Translations under genes and position numbers: made by a program
NCBI GenBank assembly: GCA_905147135.1
Contig: LR990045.1
Coordinates: 17,088,173-17,152,172 of the forward strand
From: Blastobasis lacticolella
Taxonomy: Eukaryota > Arthropoda > Insecta > Lepidoptera > Blastobasidae
DNA length: 64,000 nucleotides
Reading direction: 5' to 3'
Notes under the pieces: generated by a model
The model's database searches: none
What the model was told of the DNA's origin: nothing
Seen by the model: only the letters and a program-made list of their open reading frames with translations
Part shown: in pieces, positions 12,400-20,911 of the stretch
How positions within the stretch are numbered: the stretch's first letter is position 1
Layout of the letters: each line of letters begins with the position of its first letter

Positions 12400-12585
12400 G
12401 TGCGTCGTCAATGTGATAACGCAATACGTTATCAGGAGGTTGTCCGCCGACGCGGAAGGCGGCAAGGCCAGCGCAGGGCGACGAGCCATTACCATAAAGC
12501 TGCGCAGGGAGTCACTCAGGGAACCGTTTTGGGGCCATATGGTAACCTGTTGCTGATCGACATATTTGGTTGTTATTATCTTTAA
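12400..12585 (+). mobile_element. Degenerate LINE reverse transcriptase fragment
   Basis: The plus-strand peptide includes GVTQGTVLGPYGNLLLIDIF. This resembles the conserved GVPQGSVLGP-type block B of LINE reverse transcriptases. The flanks do not read as the enzyme, so only a short, decayed piece remains. Confidence 0.5.
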
Positions 12586-12607
12586 ATAATGACTCTAACT
12601 GTACTCG

Positions 12608-12863
12608 TGTGGTGTCCGGCAGACTAGAATAGCACCAACCCCTTACACTCATGGGTGTCGTACAAGGCGACTAATGTTTTCGAGGCAAAAGATCAAGAGT
12701 CTCTGTAGTCTGGAAAATGGGCAGCAGCATTTTCCATTGTATTATTTAAACACTGCGATCTCCAACCCGCCTGCCAAGCGTGGAGATTATGGCAATAACC
12801 TCCCCTTTCGTGGAAGAGGCCCTAAGTCCTGCAGTGGACTGTTACGGGCTGTGATGATGATGA
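12608..12863 (+). repeat. RTE-type LINE 3'-end repeat, copy A
   Basis: A roughly 250-bp repeat starting GGTGTCCGGCAGACTAGAAT and ending CAGTGGACTGTTACGGGCTG then GATGATGATGA. The same unit occurs in reverse at 13731, 17270 and 46973. A GATGAT tail is typical of RTE-clade 3' ends; this is family knowledge. No coding frame. Confidence 0.65.
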
Positions 12864-12964
12864 ATGACTCTAAGCAGATACAGCGCAGATAAAAGCTAGA
12901 ACCTATATGATAGTTGCCAGAATGGACAAAAAGCTTGAAGTATAAAATGTAGTATGTTAAATTG

Positions 12965-13075
12965 TTTTATTCTTTTATGGGAGAAAAACAGGCAAGCCAG
13001 GCAAGCCACCTGATGGAAAGTCGTTACCGCCGCCTATGGATCATCAGCAACACTAGGAGAGTTACCCATACAAAA
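12965..13075 (-). repeat. LINE 3' tail fragment
   Basis: On the plus strand it reads TTTTATGGGAGAAAAACAGGCAAG then CCACCTGATGGAAAGTCG, as in the tail of the LINE at 11395. Only the 3' end is present. Confidence 0.6.
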
Positions 13076-13730
13076 AGTAGTTAATTAAAAAAAAAGACAA
13101 CCTTTGGATATCCTATTCCTATTCATTAGGCACAAAACCACAAAGTGCTCAACAAATAAAACTTTGAAAAAATTTGATATTAATATCAGGTCATTTTCCT
13201 AACTAAGTACGTCTCTGTTTATGGATACTAGTTCCTCGCACTTAGCCATATTGGAACAAACTAATTTGGCGAATCTGTTAAGATGTAAAAGCTGTCACCT
13301 TGGTAGGTACGTGACTAAATACTTCGCCTAAACGTGTCACAAGCAATATTTTAAACAATAGATGTGTTTCAAACAAATGCTTAAACTTATTTACTTACCT
13401 ACTTAAAATTTTTACGAAAATAAGAATATCTAAGCAATAAAATATCCATGTAGGATAGGAATGCAAGTAATATTATCTAGATTATATTTATAGAAGATGA
13501 GAGTTTAGGCCACCTACTTAATATTCAGGAGCCCGACCTGACATATTATAGGTAGGTATGTTCGGCAACATATCAACCTACCCACGCATCCAGTAACAGT
13601 ATAAAATCGCCTAGCGTCACTACAGACGGGCGTGCGTACAAACCGGAGACGAGCCAAAGTATAAAACACTCCACGATACTGTGGCCGATCTGATCTAGGA
13701 AGCAGCTAGACAGTTGGTACTAATCCTTCG
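13076..13730. other. Intronic sequence, no gene seen
   Basis: AT-rich and unremarkable, between two repeat fragments. Confidence 0.4.
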
Positions 13731-13926
13731 TCATCACATCCTATAACAGTCCACTGCAGGACTTTAGGCCCCTCCCAGTAAGGGCAAGGTTATTGCCATA
13801 ATCTCCACGTTTGGCAGGCGGGTTGGAGATCGCAGTGTTATAAATATAACATTGGAAAACGCCGCTGCCCATTTTCCAGCCTACGGAGACTCTTAGATAT
13901 GTTGTCTCGAAAACATAAGTCATTAG
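13731..13926 (-). repeat. RTE-type LINE 3'-end repeat, copy B (partial)
   Basis: The reverse orientation of copy A: CATCACATCC, ATAACAGTCCACTGCAGGAC, then the CCACGTTTGGCAGGCGGGTT block. It stops near the TCTCGAAAACATAAGTC block, so the far end is lost. Confidence 0.65.
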
Positions 13927-14054
13927 CGCAGCGCAGCGCAGATGCGTTTGGCTCTTTAAACAGTTAAGATGTTGTCTTCTTATTATTATTTTTGGAATAT
14001 AGCAAGGCAAATGAACAAGCGTGCCACTGATGTCTGTCTCTGTCTAGTACGGGT

Positions 14055-14200
14055 ACCTACAATCACACAAAGCTTTTTTCAACCTTTATAATGCGTACAG
14101 CTAAGGAATGGAACACGTTGCCTGCGAGTGTGTTCCCTGATCACTATAATCTGGACGCCTTCAAGCCTAGAGTGAATAGGCTATTCCTAGACAGGTATGC
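14055..14200 (+). repeat. LINE fragment, end of polymerase frame
   Basis: The plus strand AAGGAATGGAACACGTTGCC..TATAATCTGGACGCCTTCAA corresponds to the KEWNALPAGVFPDQYNLDAF end of the LINE at 44248-45558. Frames are broken. Confidence 0.6.
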
Positions 14201-15235
14201 TCTACAAACTCTTTTGACGCATTGTACCAGAAACGCAAATTACCGTACAGGCAAAGGACTATATTAGCAACAGTAAACTGTATTTTAAACTATCTACCAC
14301 ATATGCACAAATCCACGCATAACGTCATATCTACGCAAATACGTCTATCCATAAGGTTCGGTAAGATTTATCATCGGTGCCACCAGGGGCGTTCCGTACG
14401 CTTGCTTGCCATTGCCACCTCAGCCATAAAGTATTAACCTTCAATATCCGCTAGTATCATATCATAATGTATGTTGATTGGTACGCATAATATTGGGTGA
14501 TTTACTGTTTTTAAAACTGAGTGCTAATTCCTGTTTATTTTTACTTATACATTCGTACCTAGTTTATTATTTCGAGGACTGTATTCGATTTAATGAGTGA
14601 GCGACATATAACAGTTTTCAAAATCTGCTGTAAGTTATCAATTTATTTTGGACAATTAAATAGCACAAAGTAAAAAACGGCCCACAATAAGTTAGATTTT
14701 CGAAAAAAAAATAACAATAGGTTCCTGAAATATATTTTCCCATACAGAGAAATTATGACTTCCTAACTTTTCTCTGCAATGACTATTTGGCTCATGCGAC
14801 TCAGATAGCTCCTAATGGGTCTACGGAACAAATGTACGAAGTAGCGCAATTTGTACCACTACCATACGAAATGTCGAATGTTTTCACTAATAGTTCCCTA
14901 TAGGTTTTCTCGTAATCTTAACCTGCTTATAGAATGTATGTAATAGGTAGGTATTTCAAATTTTTCGGAGACTGGGGGAGTGGTTTATAACGTGAGAAGT
15001 ATTTATTTGGGGAAGTGGTCAATAAATTGAAAACAAGGTATTTATAACAATATACCTACATAACATTTGAAACCCTCACAACAATTTAATAAACCTCACA
15101 CGATGTAAGTAACTACTTTTCAAAGAATTTTCCAACTTGCCAAACAAAACCCCCACATTAGAAATTTGTCTATTCACGATACACATATGCGTTTGTGTCA
15201 CAAAAATTAATAAAAGATCTTGGGACATATCTAGC
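14201..15235. other. Intronic sequence, no gene seen
   Basis: AT-rich. No exon, RNA or repeat recognised. Confidence 0.4.
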
Positions 15236-15454
15236 TAGAGCTCGTCTAATCTAAAATGACGCGCCCCACTATCGCATTAACGCACACAAGCAAGTTTGAA
15301 ATATGGACGCAATACATATACAAATGCCGTTGTAATTGGTCATTCACTTGCCGGTGAAATTCAAACGAAGTGTCGTTATCAATATTTGCACTCACACATC
15401 GAAATCAACTAACGTAAGTAGTGGGGCGCGTCATTTTAGACTAGACGAGCTCTA
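15236..15454. mobile_element. MITE with about 36-bp inverted repeats, copy 2 (219 bp)
   Basis: Same family as 10182-10436 but inverted, with the same TAGAGCTCGTC..GACGAGCTCTA ends. It differs by an internal deletion of about 36 bases after TTCAAACG. TA flanks both ends. Confidence 0.8.
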
Positions 15455-15698
15455 CCTAAGTATGTGTACCGTGAAGGACATCGATACAGACGAGTGAGTG
15501 ATCAGGCTCAAATTGATTTAATCCTATTGGGCTCAAAGGCTTCCGTTTTTTTAGGACATATGAGTCTCTAAAAATGGTAACGATTAATAACAAACTCTGT
15601 GAAGTATTATAGTAGAAATTTAAAGTTCTAATGAAAATATTACTAATTCGAGAAAACGAAATTAAATTTAAATTCGATGGAACAAGTTTTTATAATAT

Positions 15699-15745
15699 AA
15701 ATCAATTTAAACACTGACATATCATGTCAGTGTTTAAATTGATTT
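15699..15745. repeat. Perfect hairpin, 22-bp arms, 3-base loop
   Basis: The left arm at 15699-15720 (contains TTTAAACACTGACAT) and the right arm at 15724-15745 are exact reverse complements around ATC. It is followed by AACGCCATCTAC, a motif often seen at the edges of lepidopteran repeats. It lies 140 bases downstream, on the minus strand, of the exon ending at 15886. Confidence 0.9.
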
Positions 15746-15885
15746 ACAACGCCATCTACATATAATTCTTGGTACGAAGGAAAACATGTTCACACAACGT
15801 CATCTTGTAGCAAGTAGTATAACTAGTAAAGACAGCTATCTAGTGTCCGATAGTTGAACTATATGATTGTAGTATTTATTCTTAC

Positions 15886-15972
15886 CGTTATGCCGTAACC
15901 GGCGCTGCCGTCGCATCCGCACCGACAGACTATCCCAATTTTCATCCATGACCGGGTTGCCTTCCCGCTCCG
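15886..15972 (-). CDS. Short exon of the CG1674-like protein
   Basis: 87 bases between acceptor TTTTTCTAACAG (AG at 15974-15973) and donor GTAAGA (from 15885). It completes an Ala codon (G|CG) from the upstream exon and leaves one G that forms Glu with the exon at 6701. The peptide is EREGNPVMDENWDSLSVRMR then a short Arg-rich end. The phases fit on both sides, which is strong support for such a small exon. Function is unknown; the Trp/Asp motif followed by a basic run may be a protein-binding segment. Confidence 0.8.
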
Positions 15973-17100
15973 CTGTTAGAAAAATATTAATTATTTATTA
16001 AATTATTCACTTGACTTTACCATGCGCCACAATTTGCGCTTGTATTCAGTGACAGTTATAAGTAGGTAAGTTGTACGCCCTGGCCATATCTACCACACAA
16101 CGCCTTGTGCACCTAAACTTTACGCTCTGAAGGTGCGTACGGATTATCGGCAGATCGCGGTCGCGCTTCGCTTCGCCACGCTTAGCCCAACCGCTAGCAA
16201 ACCGCTCGGGTACGAGATGACGCGCTTATGGCCGATCCATCTACTGCCACTATTTTGCAACCGGCAAACTACTGTACTTCGCCCAAAGGTATACAGAATG
16301 TCCTCACGCTCTGGACAAAGCCGAATAGGCAGTTGAGTAGGGTATTTAAAACAAAACTTCAAAGTATCATAACAATCAGTCCAGTATTTACCAAATAATC
16401 AATGATTTTATATTTATCACCCAGGAGCAGCATATATGTCCTTGCATGGTCTAAGGTGTACCCTAAAAATTGCAAACTCTTTTGAATTGCATTAGAACTC
16501 TGCGCCAGATGACAGCTTAAATAAAATCAAAAAAATTAAATTGTAATTTGACAATAATTAAAGTGTGACATAACGTCACTCGCTTTCCATGTGTCATGTC
16601 ATGAATGTCATTAATTAATTCTAGATTAATTAATACGTGTTGTCGTTATACAGTATGTTGAAATGGTTGCTGATTAAGTTACAATTTAATTTGTTAGGAA
16701 AAATAGTGATATGTTTTTTGTATAATTAAAGAAAGAACTATTTTATGATGCCGCTGAGTAGCAGTCTTAAACAGGATTTTATTATTTGTCCAGATGCTAA
16801 GGTCAACCTGTAAGCGTACAGGTTTGGTGTCATTATTGTATTATATCTTTTATATTTTTTTTTCTTCCTGTTCGGCACTTTGCCCCAAAATGAATGATAC
16901 CTTCTACCTAGGTTCGGTAGGTACACTATGCGGTAATGTGCATAAAATGGCATATTTCAATTTCCGCCTACATTTCTTTATTACCAGATTTAGGGGTAGA
17001 CTGGTAGCTAAAGTTACAAAGCTTTAACTCCACCTTTGTACTATTTTGTGCATACTACAAAATAAATAAAACATCAAAACCACAAGTCTTAGAGTCATAC
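15973..17100 (-). other. Intron (1.1 kb) of the CG1674-like gene
   Basis: Donor GTATGA at 17100 and acceptor at 15973. GC-rich around 16130-16260; otherwise AT-rich. No exon or known repeat seen. Confidence 0.6.
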
Positions 17101-17251
17101 CTTCCTCGGTCCTGGTGCGCGCGTGCGTGTGGTGCGCGAGCCGCACGCCGCCCGCCATTAGGTCGGTGGTGCGCTCGCACTCGACGCGCTTGCGCCGCTC
17201 CGTGCCGCCGCGCTGCCGGCTCGCGCTCTTGTCGCTGGCCACCGAGCACGC
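17101..17251 (-). CDS. Exon of the CG1674-like protein
   Basis: 151 bases, acceptor CCCATTCCCGGCAG (AG at 17253-17252), donor GTATGA. It starts in phase 0 and ends with one G. The peptide begins ACSVASDKSASRQRGGTE and continues VECERTTDLMAGGVRLAHH. It is very basic, with His/Arg-rich ends. GC content is about 70%, unlike its introns. An RTE-type repeat begins only about 18 bases upstream of the acceptor (17270). Confidence 0.8.
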
Positions 17252-17269
17252 CTGCCGGGAATGGGGGGT

Positions 17270-17526
17270 TTCATCATCATCATCACAGCCCATAACAGTC
17301 CACTGCAAGACTTAGGGCCCCTCCCACGTAAGGGGAGGCTATTGCAATAATCTCCACGGTTGGCAGGCGGGTTGGAGATCGCAGTGTTATATATATATAT
17401 TACAATGGAGAACCCTGCTGCGCATCCTCCAGTTTACGGAGTCTGTAGATCTTTTGCCTCGAAAACATTGGTTGCCTTGACGACACCCACGATTGTAAGG
17501 GGTTGGTGCTATTCTACTCCGCCACC
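17270..17526 (-). repeat. RTE-type LINE 3'-end repeat, copy C, abutting an exon acceptor
   Basis: On the plus strand it runs CATCATCATCATCACAGCCC, then the CCACTGCAAGACTTAGGGCC, CACGGTTGGCAGGCGGGTTG and GTAAGGGGTTGGTGC blocks. A TATATATATAT run sits at 17389-17400. The repeat's 3' end points at the exon at 17251. Confidence 0.7.
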
Positions 17527-17690
17527 AAAGGGGGATTTAGTTGACTTGCCGCTAACCGGAAAAATATCCTGCGAAAGACCCTAGAAGCAAGAGAAGCGAT
17601 GGATTGAAGTCGGATTCGAAAGCAACGGCTTACGACGTGAGGATGCTGAAGACCGAGATATGTGAAGAAGGAAAGGTAGGAAAACGTACC
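17527..17690 (+). repeat. Likely degenerate RTE-type retroelement fragment
   Basis: The plus strand contains ..GACGTGAGGATGCTGAAGAC..GAGATATGTGAAGAAGG. This resembles the DAEDRDxWRR end of RTE reverse transcriptase frames. It is short and broken, and the assignment is tentative. Confidence 0.35.
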
Positions 17691-17887
17691 CTAGCATAAT
17701 CCGGGATATAGTCTATCAAACGTGTAGAGAGATTATGGCAAAAACACTCCACTCGTTTGGATGGTTGTTTTAACTGCGATCAGAGTCATCAATAAAGGTC
17801 GTTCGGCTTTGTGCCTACTGCAAGTTGACAAATTGTAAAACGTTATAATTACAGTCAGAGCTAATTAAAATGAACTTTCAGTTTGTA

Positions 17888-18341
17888 GACGGCGAGGGCG
17901 CCGTATGTTAATCTGCCTAGGTAACCACTTTGAAGTGATAGTAGATAGACGTTTAGGAGACCCACGAAACGTGGGTAACGTGCACAACCTGGCATAACAT
18001 CTCTTTTTAATTTTTTTTAGTAACCAGCACTTAGTCTTTTTTAGCGATATTATCTACTTACTTATCTTCTTATGTGGGTTCTAGAAATAAAATAACCGGC
18101 CTACCTCACATCCTCTTGGCAGTTTCACTTTTTGCCACATTAAACTCGTAAAAAAGAAAAGTGACATTTTGACTTTTTATTTTTATTTTTTACTTCTAGA
18201 ACCCACACACGAGGATAAGAAAGTAATTTCACTAAGAACAGTCGAAATTTGGGTCAATAAATCAACTTAATTGACCCAACTCTAAACATAAACCTCCACT
18301 ATCGCTACAAACTGCAATTGACCTACGGCGCCCTCACAGTC
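17888..18341. mobile_element. Foldback/MITE-like element of about 450 bp
   Basis: Outer inverted repeats GAGGGCGCCGTA (17894-17905) and TACGGCGCCCTC (18324-18335) extend imperfectly to about 25 bp. A second internal pair, TGTGGGTTCTAGAA (18073-18086) and TTCTAGAACCCACA (18194-18207), is exact. There is no coding frame, so it would be a non-autonomous inverted-repeat element. Confidence 0.7.
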
Positions 18342-18389
18342 TATTATCAGTAGTCGAAATATTTTTAATTTAGTCTAGGATATTCACTA

Positions 18390-18600
18390 TTTTTTTTATG
18401 ACATACTGTAGGCAATCAGGCAGGCCACCTGATGGGAAGTGGTCACCACTTCCTATAGACATTAGCAACACCAAGAGTATCGCCAACGCGTTGCCCACCT
18501 CTATAACACGTTGATCTGGCAGCAAAAAGGCAAATTCCGCTCCACTGCCAAAGCCACGGTTCCCCAAATCCCCACCCCATGGAGCACTGGAGACCTTACT
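18390..18600 (-). repeat. LINE 3' tail fragment with poly(A)
   Basis: A run of T at 18391-18397 (poly(A) on the minus strand), then GCAATCAGGCAGGCCACCTG and GGAAGTGGTCACCACTTCC, as in the LINE at 11395. The upstream part no longer reads as polymerase. Confidence 0.65.
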
Positions 18601-18769
18601 CACCGGCAGAAGAACAATACTATTTAAAAGAGTATTGTTTAGCTTCTAGGTATTCTGTAACGAGAAAGCTCTTCCCCAGTCGGGCGGCTCCAATTCGAAC
18701 GGGATACCCCGCTATGCCCTACCTCTCTTAAACGATACGTGGATACATAGACTATCAATGAATGCCTAC

Positions 18770-18871
18770 CTCGTCCTTGCCAAGTTCTTCGTCGCAGAGT
18801 CGTTCCTGTTCGTTGGTATGCCGCCGCTCCGTCACTATCGTGCCATCAGGCTGCAGTGCCCTCAGCTCCTT
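18770..18871 (-). CDS. Exon of the CG1674-like protein
   Basis: 102 bases, exactly 34 codons in phase 0. The acceptor is ATTTCACAG (AG at 18873-18872) and the donor GTAGGC begins at 18769. The peptide is KELRALQPDGTIVTERRHTN followed by EQERLCDEELGKDE. The PDGTIVTERR and acidic DEELGKDE segments look like a constrained linear motif region rather than random sequence. No known domain recognised. Confidence 0.82.
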
Positions 18872-19411
18872 CTGTGAAATGATATTATGGTAATCAGCAA
18901 GAGGTTATATCCATCACAATCACTTTCCATCAGGTGGATCGTCCCCCATTTGCCTTCCTAGGCAAAAATATATATCGTGGACGTGACTGAGTTATGTATC
19001 TCCTTTATACATACATACATTTTTTGAATAATCTAGTGGAAGTCTAATGCACTAGGAGTGGTTTTTTTATGTAGTGCGGAACGTGCGGCGTGGGCGTGAA
19101 ATCTAACAGCAGCATAATAGCATCTTTCGCTCGCGCTAAACTTAACCACGTATCATCTCGACATGTGGCCGGAGAGTAGAATATATCAACTCCTAGTCAC
19201 AGGTGTCGTGGCGACTAATGGCAAAGAGACAGATCAGCTAGGACCTTCGTGGACCCGATAATGAGCAGCCGTGTTTTCATCGAATCTCCCATATTGAACC
19301 TTGAAGTTACAACAGTCGAAAGAAAATACATGTTCAAAGATATTAAACCTGACGACCTGTGTGGTGTGTGTGTTAGATGTTTTATTCATGAATTCGTCAA
19401 GTTCTCCTCAC
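18872..19411 (-). other. Intron (540 bp) of the CG1674-like gene
   Basis: Donor GTGAGG at 19411 and acceptor at 18872. Nothing else recognised apart from a CATACATACAT run near 19010. Confidence 0.6.
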
Positions 19412-19564
19412 CGTGTCATCAGTGTTGATAGTTGTGTTGTATGCGACGGTGTCCTTCACGACCCGTGGCCCCCGCGGCACCACGGCCAGCTGGTGCTCAG
19501 TCTGGACCTTCAGCGCATCGCGGATGTCCTCCTCGGGCGTCTCGTTCACGGCTGTGATCAACGC
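19412..19564 (-). CDS. Most upstream exon found of the CG1674-like protein
   Basis: 153 bases, 51 codons in phase 0. The acceptor is CTCCTTGTCCCACAG (AG at 19566-19565) and the donor is GTGAGG. The peptide begins ALITAVNETPEEDIRDALKV and ends VVKDTVAYNTTINTDDT. It joins in frame to the next exon. It has no Met and starts at a splice acceptor, so at least one further 5' exon lies at higher coordinates, perhaps beyond 64 kb. If so, the Ntmt gene is nested in an intron. Confidence 0.82.
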
Positions 19565-20179
19565 CTGTGGGACAAGGAGATAAAGTTATGTCAGTTCAGA
19601 TGCATATTGTTTTCTGTTGGTGCTTAACTGGACTGGTATAAAAGTTGCATGTAGATTATAAATTATCGCGGTTACAATTTTTATTTTAATACAAGACATT
19701 TTGTAATTAGTATTTAACACTAACCCGGGCCTTCACGCGGCGAGGAACGCCAGGACGCTAATGATTTTAACTCAACTCGTGCCGTTACAGAATTCGAGGT
19801 ACTCTTACCAAGGTACACGGTAAGAAATCTAGAAAATACTTATAAAAATTATAACAGCATAAGTAGGTACGCATTAGATTAAGAGCAGAGCAAGCCCTAC
19901 AATGATTTGAAATAGAAAACACATAGCGGATAAAAAGCACAGAAAAAAACTACACTTTGATAACTCTTAATAATAAGGCCATGAACTCTCCACATAGTGA
20001 AGGTCATTATTACCGTTTAAAAATCTCTTTCGTGACGGCCGCTACACATGTCAACCAAAACGAAAACAATATGTCCAACGTCAAACTGACATGCCAATCA
20101 ACCAACGAACATGTAACAGTCGGCACAACATTTTCATTCAAAACACAAAAAAGTTCCAAAACAGCAACAGCTAACGACA
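19565..20179. other. Spacer upstream of Ntmt, including its probable 5' leader
   Basis: No repeat recognised. The final 150 bases are A-rich and compatible with a 5' untranslated leader. I could not place a TATA box or start site with confidence. Confidence 0.4.
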
Positions 20180-20851
20180 ATGGCGAGCACGGAGAAGGTA
20201 TTTTACACGAACGCAGCTAAGTACTGGGCGAAGATACCGCCTACTGTCGACGGGATCCTCGGCGGATTCGGGTGTATCTCCCAGACCGATTTAGACGGCT
20301 CGAGGCTATTCCTGCACAATGTACTGGCCTTACCGAATCCACCCCACACCCAGCTAGCCCTCGACTGCGGCGCGGGCATCGGTCGCGTCGCCAGCAGCCT
20401 CCTCGCACAGCACTTTGACAAGATCGACCTCGTCGAACAAGATGAAAAGTTCCTCAACATGGCACAGGTGACCGTCGACAGCCAGAAACTAGGCACAGCA
20501 TACATGGTCGGCCTGCAGAACTTCACGCCTCCGAAAAAGTATGATGTCATCTGGTGTCAATGGGTGCTCGGCCACCTCACAGACTTCGACCTGATCGCGT
20601 TCCTAGCCAAATGCAGCAACTCCTTGAATAATAACGGAGTCATTATCATTAAAGAGAATATAGCGACGGAGGACATTGAATACGACGATGAGGACTCGTC
20701 GGTGACGCGCCCCATGCGTCTCATGTACACTATCTTCAACGAGGCTCTGTTACGAGTGGTGCAAGTGGAAAAGCAACGTGGATTCCCCGACGACATTTAT
20801 CCTGTCTACATGTTCGCGCTAGTCCCAATATCTAAAGTAATAATAGTATAA
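20180..20851 (+). CDS. Ntmt: N-terminal Xaa-Pro-Lys N-methyltransferase (NTMT1/NRMT family)
   Basis: An intact single-exon gene of 223 residues, the usual length of the family. The enzyme transfers methyl groups from S-adenosylmethionine to the alpha-amino group of proteins starting Met-Xaa-Pro-Lys after Met removal, such as RCC1 and histone-related targets, mainly in the nucleus. Visible motifs are YWAKIPPTVDGILGGFG (15-31), which shapes the substrate pocket with Trp16; the cofactor loop LDCGAGIGR (61-69); the motif WCQWVLGHLTD (125-135); and IIIKENIA (155-162), whose Asn160, together with Asp172 in the DDEDSS stretch, matches the catalytic Asn/Asp pair of the human enzyme. The C-terminus ends PDDIYPVYMFAL plus a short extension. 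The start at 20180 has context CGACAATGG. An AATAAA follows at 20906. It lies antisense next to the CG1674-like gene. Confidence 0.96.
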   Translation: MASTEKVFYTNAAKYWAKIPPTVDGILGGFGCISQTDLDGSRLFLHNVLALPNPPHTQLALDCGAGIGRVASSLLAQHFDKIDLVEQDEKFLNMAQVTVDSQKLGTAYMVGLQNFTPPKKYDVIWCQWVLGHLTDFDLIAFLAKCSNSLNNNGVIIIKENIATEDIEYDDEDSSVTRPMRLMYTIFNEALLRVVQVEKQRGFPDDIYPVYMFALVPISKVIIV

Positions 20852-20905
20852 CGGTAATAGTATAACGTAAAATGTCATTTAATTTTTTTACACAAATCTA
20901 ACAAA

Positions 20906-20911
20906 AATAAA
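20906..20911 (+). terminator. Ntmt polyadenylation signal
   Basis: AATAAA 55 bases after the Ntmt stop codon, followed by a T/G-rich stretch (TGTTTGCTTGTATGTTGTATC). This is the typical layout of a 3' processing site. Confidence 0.7.

Noticed and set aside
20203..20550. Minus-strand open frame inside Ntmt
   Set aside because: It is antisense to a well-recognised enzyme gene and has no features of its own.
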